Source: Halocaridina rubra | Lineage: Eukaryota; Arthropoda; Malacostraca; Decapoda; Atyidae | Reading direction: 5' to 3' | Assembly: GCA_037179515.1 (NCBI GenBank) | Contig: JAXCGZ010015118.1 | Span: 175,910 to 239,909 of the forward strand | DNA: 64,000 nucleotides | Shown: positions 11,054 through 22,257 of the stretch, piece by piece | Layout of the letters: each line of letters starts with the position of its first letter | Position numbering within the stretch: the stretch's first letter is position 1 | Notes under the pieces: model-generated | What the model was told of the DNA's origin: nothing | What the model saw: the letters and a program-made list of their open reading frames with translations, nothing else | Databases searched by the model: none | Position numbers and translations under genes: made by a program

Positions 11054-12469
11054 TGTTGCCTCACTTATCGCGGTAGTTCGGTTCCGGGACCCGGCGCGAA
11101 CCAGGAAATCCGCGAAGTAGGATCAGCCTATATGTACATAGATATTTTAATATAGTTTTACGTTTACACTATAAACTGTCCCTGTACTGTAAACATACCA
11201 CCCTTTACTTCATAGATAACAGCATGCAAGTGTAAATTTATATGAAAGTGATAGGAAAACTTACCGTGAATGTGATGATGACGTGACATACATACTCATT
11301 TACAATTATTTTTTCGTTTACGTACTGTATTAACACTCCCTGCACTGTTAAAAAAACACCCTTAACATTATAGATAACAGCAAGCAACGTAAATTTTTAT
11401 GAAAGTGATAGGAAAACTTACCGTGAATGTGATGATGACGTGACATACATGCTCATTTACAATTATTTTTTCGTTTACGTACTGTATAAACCCTCCCTGC
11501 ACTGTTAAAAAAACACCCTTTACATTATAAATAACAGCAAGCAACGTAAATTTTTATGAAAGTGATAGATAAAATTACAGTGAATGAGGTGATGATGACG
11601 TGACATACATACTCATTTACAATTATTTTTTCGTTTACGTACTGTATAGACCCTTCCTGCACTGTTAAAAAAACACCCTTTACATTATAAATAACAGCAA
11701 GCAACGTAAATTTTTATGAAAGTGATAGGAAAACTTAACGTGAATGTGATGATGACGTGACATACTCATTTACAATTATTTTTTCGTTTACGTACTGTAT
11801 AAACCTTCCCTGCACTGTTAAAAAAAACCTTTACATTATAAATAACAGCAAGCAACGTAAATTTTTATGAAAGTGATAGATAAAATTACGGTGAATGAGG
11901 TGATGATGACGTGACACTCATTTACAATTATTTTTTCGTTTACGTACTGTATAAACCCTCCCTGCACTGTTAAAAAAACACTCTTTACATTATAAATAAC
12001 AGCAAGCAACGTAAATTATGAAAGTGATAGGAAAACTTACCGTGAATGTGATGATGACGTGACATACATACTTATTTACAATTATTTTTTCGTTTACGTA
12101 CTGTATAAACCCTCCCTGCACAGTTAAAAAAACACCCTTTACATTATAAATAACAGCAAGTAACGTAAATTTTTATGAAAGTAATAGATATAATTACGAT
12201 GAATGAGGTAATGATGACGTGACACATACTCATTTACAATTATTTTTTCATTTACGAACTGTATAAACCCTCCCTGCACTGTTAAAAAAACACCCTTTAC
12301 ATTATAAATAACAGTACGCAACGTACATTTCAATAAAAAAATGAAAATACTGAAAAAACATTTTCTTTCAATATTTTAATATTTTTGCGTATACCCATAA
12401 ATAAAATAATAATTTATCCAAAAGAAAAACCGCGATAGAGTGAGAACGCGAATAACCGGGGTAACACTG
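11051..12469. mobile_element. Non-autonomous Tigger-like element (family A) filled with a satellite array
   Basis: The left terminus is cagtgttgcctcacttatcgcgg. The right terminus on the other strand begins cagtgttaccccggttattc, giving matching terminal inverted repeats next to TA. Almost the entire interior is a tandem array of about 155-bp units (see next entry). No transposase is left. Confidence 0.7.
11130..12330. repeat. Satellite-like array, seven units of 151-160 bp
   Basis: The landmark ttac(c)gtgaatg recurs at 11,261, 11,418, 11,575, 11,735, 11,886, 12,037 and 12,194. Units carry catttacaattattttttcg, gtactgtataaaccctccctgc and aacagcaagcaacgtaaat. From 11,418 on, two variants alternate (gataggaaaactt...tgtgatgatg versus gatagataaaatt...gaggtgatgatg), giving a dimeric higher-order unit of about 310 bp. 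Single copies of the motif occur in other family A elements (9,240-9,420; 15,990-16,300), so the array arose inside the transposon. Confidence 0.85.
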
Positions 12470-12473
12470 TATA

Positions 12474-12558
12474 CAGTAATCCCTCGTTTATCGCAGGGGT
12501 TCAGTTCCGGGACCGGCCGCGATAGGCGAATTTCTGCGAAGTAGGAACACCTTAAAAA
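12474..12558 (+). mobile_element. Tigger-like family A left end, interrupted
   Basis: It begins cagtaatccctcgtttatcg after TATA and carries the subterminal gttccgggaccggccgcg. After about 85 bp family similarity stops. A compatible right end lies at 13,913-13,955, suggesting one element split by the repeats in between. Confidence 0.55.
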
Positions 12559-12593
12559 AAACAATATATTTTTATTTTATTTATTTATTTATT

Positions 12594-12648
12594 TTTTTAC
12601 ACACTTCCACGAGTACAAAGAGGATTACGATAAGAAAAGATCATCATC

Positions 12649-12747
<99 letters not shown>

Positions 12748-12776
12748 ATTATATATTTATATATTTATATATATAT
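12594..12776. repeat. Flank of tRNA-like repeat plus (TA)n microsatellite
   Basis: The sequence cacttccacgagtacaaaga at 12,602 and its continuation to 12,650 is the inverted counterpart of 32,276-32,325. A (TA)n tract of about 125 bp follows. Both loci pair this flank with (TA)n and a tRNA-like unit, so the three parts behave as one dispersed repeat. Confidence 0.6.
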
Positions 12777-12785
12777 AAATCATTT

Positions 12786-12936
12786 TTTTTTACCCCGACC
12801 GGGACTTGAACCTAGGACTTATAGTTACTAAGTCAAGGCGCTACCAACTACACACCACAGAAGGTGGTGTGTAGTTGGTAGCGCCTTGACTTAGTAACTA
12901 TAAGTCCTAGGTTCGAGTCCCGGTCGGGGTAAAAAA
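12786..12936. repeat. 73-bp palindrome of a tRNA-derived SINE head
   Basis: Two tRNA-like units lie head to head: arms 12,786-12,858 and 12,864-12,936, a 5-nt loop (agaag), and a single non-complementary position (12,807/12,915). Each arm carries tagttggtagcgcc (box A-like) and ggttcgagtcc (box B-like). An anticodon-like hairpin (ACTTA, loop GTAACTA, TAAGT) is visible. The variable region is too short and the 5' acceptor strand is absent, so this is not a working tRNA gene. Single + strand copies occur at 31,820-31,895 and 32,095-32,168. Confidence 0.8.
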
Positions 12937-12973
12937 TGATTCATGTTTTCACATATGTAATGTGCTTAATTGG

Positions 12974-12976
<3 letters not shown>

Positions 12977-13016
<40 letters not shown>
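12977..13016. repeat. (TA)n microsatellite
   Basis: About 40 bp of TA directly precede the antisense LINE 3' fragment at 13,018, consistent with it being the microsatellite tail of that LINE. Confidence 0.9.
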
Positions 13017-13017
<1 letters not shown>

Positions 13018-13019
<2 letters not shown>

Positions 13020-13160
13020 CATTTAGTATCCTACTAGGGATCTATGGTATTACCAAGCCAATTTTCACCAATTTCCCTTCTGAACCTAAATTTATCAAGC
13101 TTAAATCCGTTACCCATTACGAATTCTGGTTTGATCATGAATTTTTAAAACTTTATTAAT
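13018..13160 (-). mobile_element. CR1-like LINE 3' end fragment
   Basis: On the - strand this encodes the end of a reverse transcriptase polyprotein (KLDKFRFRREIGENWFG-like) and matches the + strand copy at 31,414-31,615. The LINE's own end abuts (TA)n on its left. Confidence 0.55.
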
Positions 13161-13169
13161 TATCGCCCT

Positions 13170-13801
13170 TGTAATGACCTGTCAGATGTGAAGGGATTAT
13201 AAAAGATGTGTAATGAATATCCAGCTCTCTGCTGGGTTTTAATATACCTCTGCATTACTCTTATGATGTCTATTCCAAAAATTCTCCTTAGATATTATTA
13301 TTTTTTTTTTTTTTTACAATAATTTTCCTTTGATGATGATTGTGGAGATTATTATTATTATAATTATTAATATAATTATTATTAAGAATTTGTAATTAGA
13401 CCATTATTTTTACAATAAATAATGTAGTTTTGGTTGAATGAACAAGAGTTAATTAAAGATGTCTCTCTCTCTCTCTCTCCAACATTCTATTCTACCCAAC
13501 CCCCCACACTCTGTCCCAGCCAACTAGGGAGGGGCACTGTACACAGTTATTCAAGTAATTAACCAACAGATGTACAAACAATGATGAGCCCTTAATAATA
13601 ATTATAATAATGATGATGATGATAATAATCTCCACAATCATCATCAAAGGTAAGTAATTGTTGCCAATAATAATAATAAGATCTAAGGAGAATTTTTGGA
13701 ATAGACATCATAAGAGTAATGCAGAGGTATATTAAAACCCAGCAGAGAGCTGGATATTTACACATCTTTTATAATCTCTTCACATCTGACAGGTCATTAC
13801 A
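13170..13801. repeat. Long inverted repeat, arms of about 190 bp
   Basis: Left arm 13,170-13,360 (tgtaatgacctgtcagatgt...) is the near-perfect reverse complement of right arm 13,612-13,801. The arms differ by a few small indels and substitutions. The spacer of about 250 bp holds (CT)n, a C-rich stretch and ATT/ATG triplet repeats. It contains no coding sequence. It may be a foldback element or an inverted duplication of a LINE-flanking segment. Confidence 0.8.
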
Positions 13802-13912
13802 CTCTCCATCTCTGTTTCTCTTTACAGCTTGATAAAGGCTGTTTTATTTTATCATTTTTTGGCCCATCCTGGTGTCACAATAATCTAAAAAAAATATATA
13901 TATATATATAAT

Positions 13913-13952
13913 ATTTTTTTTCCAAAAAAATCCGCGATACAGTGAGGGATTA

Positions 13953-13955
<3 letters not shown>
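13913..13955 (-). mobile_element. Tigger-like family A right end
   Basis: The sequence tccgcgatacagtgagggat, ending tactg before TA, is the inverted counterpart of the family A left end cagtaatccctcg. It likely closes the element opened at 12,474. Confidence 0.55.
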
Positions 13956-14046
<91 letters not shown>

Positions 14047-14103
14047 GGAGCCTTTGTATAACATCGTTTCGAGTTTATGACAAAGGCCTCTCTCTCTCAT
14101 TTG

Positions 14104-14188
<85 letters not shown>
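13956..14188. repeat. Two (TA)n microsatellites around a Tigger-like family B end
   Basis: TA tracts at 13,956-14,043 and 14,107-14,187 surround 60 bp that begin cagggagcctttgtataacatc, a family B-like terminus. The nested layout suggests insertion into a TA tract. Confidence 0.75.
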
Positions 14189-14189
<1 letters not shown>

Positions 14190-14195
14190 ATAAAT

Positions 14196-14655
14196 TTGTT
14201 TTTGTCTAGTTTCCCTTATCCTTCCTTCCTGGTCATCTTGGCGTTAAAAGTTGGAGTAGTTAACAGTCATTTCGCAGATGATGATAAAGAGATGTGTACA
14301 TGTTTAAATGAATATTTCTTATCAGTATTTACTTATGAAAACTTGGAATATATTCCAGAAGTAGAATACATATACACAGACTGCCCTTATAATATACTTA
14401 GTACAATAAATATTACAAAGGAGGATATAATAAATGAAATAGATAAATTAAAGACTCCTAAATCTCCGGGACCTGATGAAATTTATGCTAGAGTATTAAA
14501 GAAGTGCAAGGCAGAGCTTAGTTGTTCACAAACTGTAGTATTCTTTAATTTAATAAAATTAGGATTGGTACCCAAGGAGTGGAAATTGGCAGATGTAGTA
14601 CTAATATTTAAAAAAGGAGAATGGGTTAAAAAGAAAAACTATAGATATTTATTTT
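14196..14655 (+). pseudogene. LINE reverse transcriptase N-terminal fragment (CR1-like)
   Basis: The frame encodes a region before the RT domain, then KLKTPKSPGPDEIYARVLKK and LGLVPKEWKLADVVLIFKKG. These correspond to the K-S-P-G-P-D and P-x-x-W-K...P-I-F-K-K-G blocks at the start of CR1/Jockey-type reverse transcriptases. The enzyme would copy its RNA at a nicked target. The frame stops before the FADD catalytic motif, so the copy is truncated. Confidence 0.7.
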
Positions 14656-14699
14656 TCTTTTTAAATTCAGTATAATTTTGCAATATAACAAATTGTATA

Positions 14700-14755
14700 C
14701 AGTGATCCTTCGCTCTATCGCGTTTCTTCCCTCGCGAATTCACTGTACCGTGTGT

Positions 14756-14818
<63 letters not shown>

Positions 14819-16389
14819 ACATTTTTTTCTTTCTTTTGGGTATATGCAAAAATATCAAGATATTAAAAAAATAAAAATTTTCAGTATTTTCATTTTTTTA
14901 TTGAAAAAAAAAATTATTTCCCAGCCTACGAATAATAAAACAGTAAGAAATAGTAAAAAAAAACATAAATTTTAACATGTAACTCTGCACCATAGAAAGT
15001 ACAATACCGGTATCAGCGTTTCGGAAAACGCAAAGGGTCGCACCTACGTGAGCTAGCATATATCAAAATTTCCAGTAGTTTCATGATTTTATTGATAAAA
15101 AAAACTTATTTCTTAACCTATGAGTAATAAAACAGTAAAAAACATAAATACAAACAGTATTGCACCATGTAAAATACGATACTGGTATCAGCGTTTCGGA
15201 AAACAAAAAGGGTCTCACCTACGTGAGCTAGTACATATTGAAAGTTTCATTATTTTATTGATAAAACAAGTATTTCCTAGCCTAAGAGTAATAAAACTAA
15301 AAAAATAGTAAAACAAATAAATTTAGATATATAACTCACAGTATTGCATCTTGTGAAACACTGTCCGATAGCGTACAATGTATTGGGGTCGCACCTACGT
15401 GAGCTAGCATATATATTAAAATTTCCAGTAGTTTCATGATTTTATTGATAAAAAAAACGTATTTCTTAGCCTAAGAATAATAAAACAGTAAAAAATAGTA
15501 AAAAACATAAATACTAACAGTATTGCACCATGTAAAATACGATACCGGTATCAGCGTTTCGGACAAAGGCTTGCACCTACGCGAGATAGTTCATGGAATG
15601 CTATTTGCTGAAAGAGTGAGAGATCTGTATCATAGGGTCTGATTGGCTTTTTCATTGAAGTTTGGTTCTCCCACTATCTTCCATTGTCTCGCCTCACTCG
15701 TTCAGGCTAACTCACGTTGTGCTTATCAATACGTTTTGCTTGTGATTTTTTTACTCGCATATTTTAACCTTTGCAATGCCTCCCAAGCATCCTTCATCTT
15801 CTAAGGCTTCTTGTAGTGAGCCTAAGCGGCAAAGGAAGATGTTAACCATAACAGATAAGGTGAAACTCTTAGATATGTTGAAAGAAGGAAAAAGGTTTAC
15901 GGATGTTGGCCGCTATTTTAGCCTCAATGAATAACAGCCGTAAAGCTGTTATTGGCTGCGGAATAATTTCCTCTGGCGTCTACAAACTCCTTACCACCTC
16001 ATTTATAGTAAGTTTACCTGTCACGTACATATAAATTTACGTTGCATGCTGTTATTTATAAAGTAAAGGGTGGTTTTTTAACAGTGCAGGGAGGGTTTAT
16101 ACAGTAAATGTAAAAATAATTGTAAAATACCTATGTCCATGAGTATGTCATGTCATTACCACCTCATTCACAGTAAGTTTATCTATCACTTTCATATAAA
16201 TTTACACTTGCATGCTGTTATTTATGAAGTAAAGGGTGGTATGTTAACAGTACAGGGAGGGTTTATACAGTGTGAACGTAAAAATAAATTAAAATATCTA
16301 TGTACATATAGGGTGATCCTACTTTGCGAAAATTCCTGTCTCGCGCCGGGTCCCGGAACCGAACCTTTGCGATAATCGAAGGAACACTA
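14700..16389 (+). mobile_element. Tigger/pogo-like transposon, family A, with transposase start
   Basis: The left terminus is cagtgatccttcgctctatcg after TA. The right terminus on the other strand is (t)agtgttccttcgattatcg, followed by TA. The element holds a run of about 60 T (14,757-14,816). It then has at least four imperfect repeats of a block with ggtatcagcgtttcggaaaa, cacctacgtgagctagcata and cctaa/gagtaataaaac (about 14,930-15,570), and a transposase 5' end at 15,776. The same blocks occur reversed at 10,300-10,720. Confidence 0.7.
15776..15934 (+). pseudogene. Tigger-like transposase N-terminus (family A), truncated
   Basis: An ATG opens 52 codons with a basic head, then KMLTITDKVKLLDMLKEGKR and FTDVGRYFSLNE before a TAA. 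The pattern is the CENP-B/pogo N-terminal helix-turn-helix (ITxxxKxxLLxMLxEGK...VGRxFxxNE) that binds transposon ends. The stop falls right after the first helix-turn-helix and the DDE core is missing. The following sequence jumps to the transposase 3' tail, which indicates an internal deletion. Confidence 0.65.
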
Positions 16390-16390
16390 T

Positions 16391-16975
16391 ATAAAAATAA
16401 ATAAAGCCATTAACTTGATAAAAAATGAGATACTAGTGTAATATTTTTTGTTTATAAGTGTGTTTTATATCGTATAGTTTTATTTTCTATAGATTATGTA
16501 TTGATTGTTCTTTTGCCTTCCCAGACTCACCTGCCTGCCCCTGTCTCGTCAGCAGCTGACATAGCAAGCTTTCTCCTGATAAGCGAGTCTCTTCCTCCCT
16601 ATGTAAGCACACCACTTGAGTACAGTATACTGTACTGGTACTATTTACAGTTTTGTACTATACAGTAACACAGGATAGGTATTGAAGTGTAATATAGTAC
16701 AAATATTTTTATGTATGTGTTGTTTTATTATACTGTACAGTACATGTATACTGAACAGTACCTGTATATTATGTTAATTTTAAAGTTTAGGAATAGTATT
16801 AAGATTAGTTTTAGTAATTTTTTAAGAACCATATGGCACATATGGTCCCCCCCTTTCTCTCTCTTTTATATATATATATATATAAAGGGACCCAGGTTCG
16901 AATATAAGTGAGTTTCGACTTAAGTCACCTTTCAGGAACAAATCCCTGACGTTATATGAGGACTTCCTGTGTGTA
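16391..16975 (+). mobile_element. Tigger-like family B remnant
   Basis: It carries aataaataaagccattaact (as in the 8.5-9.0 kb array) and tagattatgtattgattgtt and cccagactcacctgcc, the reverse complement of 7,915-7,970. It then has tgagtttcgacttaagtcac and ends near gaggacttcctgtg. Orientation is opposite to the copy at 7,838. Confidence 0.5.
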
Positions 16976-17201
16976 TGTGTATATATATATATATATTATA
17001 TATATACACTTTTTACGCGTTTTTAAAAGACGTTAAATGAAAATATCGCGCCCAAAATAATAGAAAAAAACATGCAAAATACGCAAATAATATCCGCGCA
17101 AAAAATTCGAACACAAAATTTTCATTTTAGTAAATAGACAACTGCCTCGGAGGCACTCTCCCACCTTGCTGCCATGTGCATACGTTTACATGGGAATTAA
17201 G

Positions 17202-17862
17202 GGGACACCCTGGGTTGGGAGGAGGTGAAAAGGACAGTTTTCTGTTTTACTCATTTCTGGCAACTTTAATGTGTGCTGGTGCCAGGTGTAAAAGGAAAGA
17301 GCTCTATCTAAACTATAAACAGCAAAAAATTGCCCTTTTATGTTAGTATTCATAGTAAAATAATGTCATAAATGACGATGTTTTGATATTCTTTTGTTGT
17401 GTTGCAATTTACATCACTTTGACTTGGATAATCAGCGTTTCTATGCGATAACTTCGTCACTAGGGATGGAAGCAAGTGTTAGAAGAGTGGGATGAGGTGT
17501 TGTGGTGAGCTCATCTGATTTAGTCGCCCTTTAAGGGTACACCCTGGGTGGGGAGGGGGTGATGACGATTTTATGTTTTACTCAATTCTGGCAACTTTTA
17601 ACGTGTGCTGGTGCCAGATGTAAAAGGAAACGACTCTATCTAAATTATAAACAGCAAAAAATTACCCTTTTATGTAAGTATTCGTAGTAAAATAATGTCA
17701 TAAATGACGATGTTTTGATATTCTTTCGTTGTGTTGCATTTTACATCAATTTGACTTAATCAGCGTCTCTATGCGATAACTTCGTCACTAGGGATGGAAG
17801 CGAGTGTTGGAGAGTGGTACGAGGTGCTATGGTGAGCTCATCTGATTCAATCGCCCTTTAAG
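17202..17862. repeat. Tandem duplication, two units of about 332 bp
   Basis: Units start at about 17,202 (gggacaccctgggttggga) and 17,535 (gggtacaccctgggtgggga), both ending tcgccctttaag. They share gtgtgctggtgccag, aacagcaaaaaattacccttt-like and gcgataacttcgtcactagg, with scattered substitutions. Confidence 0.85.
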
Positions 17863-17871
17863 TGAAAAGTA

Positions 17872-18114
17872 TCTATGCCCATTATCATTGTTTCTTATGG
17901 AAAATGACTCGTTACATTACACGATTTTTACATTACATGTCACTTCTGAGAACCTATCTTCGCATTATTCCAAGAACTGGGTATATATATATATACACAC
18001 ACACACCTAGTTCTCAGAATAATGCGGAGATGGGTTTTCAGAAGTGACGGGTAAATGGAAAATCGCTTGAAAAAACGATTCATTTTCCATAGGAAACAAT
18101 GATAAAGGGCATAG
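17872..18114. repeat. Inverted repeat, arms of about 110 bp
   Basis: Left arm 17,872-17,982 (ctatgcccattatcattgtt...) is an imperfect reverse complement of right arm 18,006-18,114 (...aacaatgataaagggcatag). The spacer is (TA)n(CA)n. A third single copy in the right-arm direction lies at 30,655-30,760. Confidence 0.8.
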
Positions 18115-18522
18115 CTCGTTCCACAACCGTCCATAGACACACTATACCGAAGATATAAGATAAGTAATACATATATTATAAGTACATAACAAAGCAGAAA
18201 GACCTGTAGTTGTATATATTAACAGGCATAGAGTGTACAGTATAAATGATAAACAGATTTATTGTACAGTAAGCATATTAATGCACTATTATGCAGTTGG
18301 CAACAGGCTTACATAGTGGCCAGTGTTGCCAGATAGTGGGTTTTTATTTTCAAATGTATTGTACATTTTAAGAAATATATTAATTACAAGATGGTAGTAC
18401 TGTAATTTAAATAAAAATGTACTTCATCTTTAAGATACTTGAAATAACTTACCAACTTATATGTATATTTTATATATTTATCATTTCTCTCATTCATCTA
18501 TTCTGGCAACGCTGATGGTGGC

Positions 18523-19062
18523 GGTGAGGACGAGGATGCAAACGTTTTGTCACACTTCCGTATCAGCTGATGCACCCTCACACGATATTTCCTTGACGAT
18601 ATTATATCGATAGTATGTATGCAGTTTGTTCTTAATGCTTTTTTTTTCCATTATCTTCATAATATCCAATCGCATTAAGCGGTAGAAGAGGAGGATGCGG
18701 GAGAATGAACCTCTATCGTCAAACATTTTGTCACTTCCGTATCAGCTGATGCACACTCGCTCGCTATTTCCCTGACAATATTATATCGAAAATTTGTTTG
18801 CCGTTTGTGCTTAATGCTTTTTTTCCATTTTCTTCATAATATTCGATCGCATTAAACAGTAGAATAGGAGGATGCGGGAGAACGAACCTCTATCAGCAAA
18901 CGTTTTGCTACTTCCGTATCAGCTGATACATCCTCGCATGGTATTTCCCTGACAATATTATATTGAAAATATGTTTGCTGTTTGTTCTTAATCCCTTTTT
19001 TCAATTTTCTTCATAATATCTGATCGCATTAAGCGGTAGAAGAGGAGGAGGATGGCAGAAAA
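18523..19062. repeat. Tandem array, three units of about 178 bp
   Basis: The landmark ttccgtatcagctgat recurs at 18,556, 18,735 and 18,912. Units include ccctgacaatattatatcg, gcattaagcggtagaagagg and atgcgggagaacgaacctct. A single related fragment is at 30,995-31,060. Confidence 0.85.
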
Positions 19063-19211
19063 GTGCCTCTGAAGCAGTCGATTTTTTTACTAAAATTTTT
19101 TATTTTTTTTTTTCATGGGTGTTATTCGTGTATTTTGTATTTTTTTACTATTATTTTTTTTTGACATTGCAATTTTGCGGTTAAAAAAAACGCGGAAAAA
19201 AGGAACAAGGC

Positions 19212-19513
<302 letters not shown>

Positions 19514-19544
19514 CTGTACATGTACTCATATATTTTGAATTTTT

Positions 19545-20470
19545 AAATAAAATTCTTATAGTCCCCTTTGTTGAAAAAATATTTCAACCTGGTAGAGTCC
19601 TTGTAATTACTGTTGCAGCAGAGCTTGAATTTTATGAAACAATGGTCACTTTCCCAAGGGGACTAGCATGTTACAAGGAGTTGATCTCATTTCCCTCCAT
19701 TGTGTATACAAAGTCTATTAACGATGGAATATTGCTTTCCTTCACATTGGCTAGGTCTTGCAAATTCTAAAGCCAGTATAGGCCTTCTATTGTTGCCATG
19801 AAGCCCTGGGATTTGTAGTCTCCAGCTGTTTGATCTTTCCAAATTATGTATGGGAAATTGAAGTCCCCCATAATCAGCTTCTGTGAAGCTCGCTAGTTTG
19901 AGATTTTTTCCTGTAGTTTACTCATTTCATTAGTGTTTTCATTGAGGAACTTGGGATTTTGCGTATAGTGCAATAATATTTCTAAGCATAAATGGTACAC
20001 TGAAGAGAAAAATTCTTTGGCTTTCATGGTGTTCCTGATTTATATACTGATGCTTCCTCTGCTGCCAATATCCTTGCAATAGTAGTTGTACCCCGTTATT
20101 TGGAATTTCACTTTTGTAGGTGTATATCTGTTTTTTATTAAATATCTGTGACCACATTGACTGACATCTGACAGTTCCTTATTTGTAGATATTTTACTGA
20201 GTTTATATTATTTTATTGTTTCAGGTGACTAGCATAGAGCTATCTACCGTCAAAGCCAAGATTGTTGTATTTATTTATGTATTCTAGATTATATTGTATA
20301 TTTGTGTCTGAAACTACATCCAAGGTCACCCATAATCTCCCAAACAATTTGTTGAAGTAGCTATTTTGGTATCAACAGGATTCCAGATTTGTAAGTGTTG
20401 AATTTTCGTTGGTGCCACTGTGCCAGGTTTGAAGCGTAGAATTTTTCCTGTAACATTATCTGGTGCCTTC
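19545..20470 (-). pseudogene. LINE endonuclease region (CR1-like), degenerate
   Basis: On the - strand the frame near 19,880-19,840 encodes LIMGDFNFPYIIWK, the G-D-F-N motif of apurinic-like endonucleases from non-LTR retrotransposons. It is followed by NLQDLANVKES, LIDFVYT and SPLGKVTIV, matching the D-x-V-T...LDLV...LGxSDH order of CR1-type endonucleases. Several stops interrupt it. This domain would nick the target strand for reverse transcription. Upstream sequence to about 20,470 looks like further ORF2 start or ORF1 debris but is not clearly assignable. Confidence 0.6.
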
Positions 20471-20799
20471 TGTCGTACGGGAGAATCGTTTTCTTCCTAA
20501 GAGACCAACACATTTGCACTTCTTAATAGATTTCCCTGTACTTAAAGCAGGTGGAGTTACATGTGTGTTTTTTAGGAGTATAACTTTTTTTTCATTTTTT
20601 TTTTGGGGGGGGGTTGTTCATCCATTCTGCTTCCTAATTTATGTGAAATTGAGTAAAAAAACTACATTGTCTTCCTCTTCTGATATGTGCAGAATAGGAA
20701 ACTCGGTCAGCTCACTGGTTCTCTTGCCTACTCTGTTTAAAAGTCTAAATGCACTTAGGGTAATCATATGACAGCAGAGATATGAGTACACAGTGGGAA

Positions 20800-21995
20800 C
20801 ATTGACTCTGAACCATTAAGAAGGAGAATTTAGAAAATTTGGAGATTAAAAAAAAATCATTCATATAATTATTGTTTTGATATGCCCATTAGGGAAACTG
20901 CTTATTTGCATGCAGATAATAGATTATATCCCAGACTTTCATTAGAGATATTTGCCTTTATTATTTTCTGTTTCCAGTTATAACACTATTTCTCATCAAA
21001 ACCAGTGGAGTGGATATGGCTATAACAAAATTTAAAGTAAATTTATATTGCAGGGCATTTGTCAGTTATGATTAACAATAGGTTATTCATGGTAAGATTT
21101 TAACATTGATTGTGCTTTCATTTTCATTTATTTGGTGTGTTAAACAATACAATTGGCAATAGCATCCAAGTAAACTCTGCCATTCCACACTTATAGCATA
21201 CGTTGCAGTTATTATTCTAGGTTGTTTTTGTCACCTAGAGACGGTGTTCACCTGTTGGTACCCTTATTATTATTATTATTTTTTTTTTTTTTTCCACACA
21301 TGTGGCAAGTTTATAAGTTGGGATCAAAAGACTTAACCATGCTTGAAGCATTATCCTGAACATCCCTGCTTTCATTACACTTCCTATTGATCCAATATAT
21401 ATACTCTGAAATAACCTTCCCATCAGTCTTTTCCCTAATAATGTTAGGTAAGTGCCGCTCTGTCATTTTTATGTCTGAGCAGTATCAGTACAAAGACCAT
21501 TGAAATCAGTTATGTTCTTCATGAAGGGCCATTGCCCACGGAATATTATTATATGATTTCAAGCCTTTCCATTTGGGCCTTTATGTACTGCAAATGTGTT
21601 CTAAAGGAGTCATCTTGAAATGTTATGATTACAATATTATGACAGCCATCATTATTTTATCCTTTTTCTTGGATGTTTGCTCTCTTTTGTCCTAACAAGT
21701 ATACCAGAAAGTACAGTGGTTTTTTTTTTTTTACCCTAATGGCAATGAACTACTAGTAGTCATAAATGGATGTGATAATTTTTTCTTCATATGTTAGTAT
21801 AATCATTTAAAATATGTGGTATTGTCTCTATAGATATATTTGTTTCATTAATTTAGATATGTGCTTTGTATAAAGAACCATTTAAATGTCATAAGAATAC
21901 GATCCGCCAAGAAAGAACAAGCAATCTGTTCTCATTCATGTTCTGTACAGTAATTACTTATCTGTTTAATTTTTAAAGTAGGCCTCACAGATTTC
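20800..21995. other. Non-coding AT-rich DNA, nothing recognised
   Basis: There are only short ORFs without homology, a G run at about 20,605, and T runs at 21,280-21,295 and 21,720. Confidence 0.5.

Positions 21996-21998
<3 letters not shown>

Positions 21999-22090
<92 letters not shown>
21999..22090. repeat. (TA)n microsatellite
   Basis: About 90 bp of TA. Confidence 0.95.
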
Positions 22091-22092
<2 letters not shown>

Positions 22093-22257
22093 CAGTTTAC
22101 AGTTTATCATATTCTTATTATGCAGGAAAAAATTTCCTCTATTTTTAAATACATTAATTCCATTTTGCTATCTGTAGTTTTACATTTTTTATGTAGAAAA
22201 AATCTGACTACTGTAAACTCAAAGAAAATGCAAGTTTTTTCTTTATGATTAAGTATT

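Noticed and set aside
11130..12330. CRISPR array, because of regularly spaced repeats
   Set aside because: The repeats are contiguous 155-bp units with no unique spacers, in a eukaryotic transposon.
12864..12936. A tRNA gene (anticodon-like AAC) at 12.86 kb and at 31.82 and 32.10 kb
   Set aside because: Box A, box B and an anticodon-like hairpin are present, but the variable region is too short and the 5' acceptor strand does not pair; the units also occur as repeats. Called SINE heads instead.
20463..20771. 102-codon + strand frame
   Set aside because: Opposite a LINE-related region and spans poly-T and poly-G runs; no homology.
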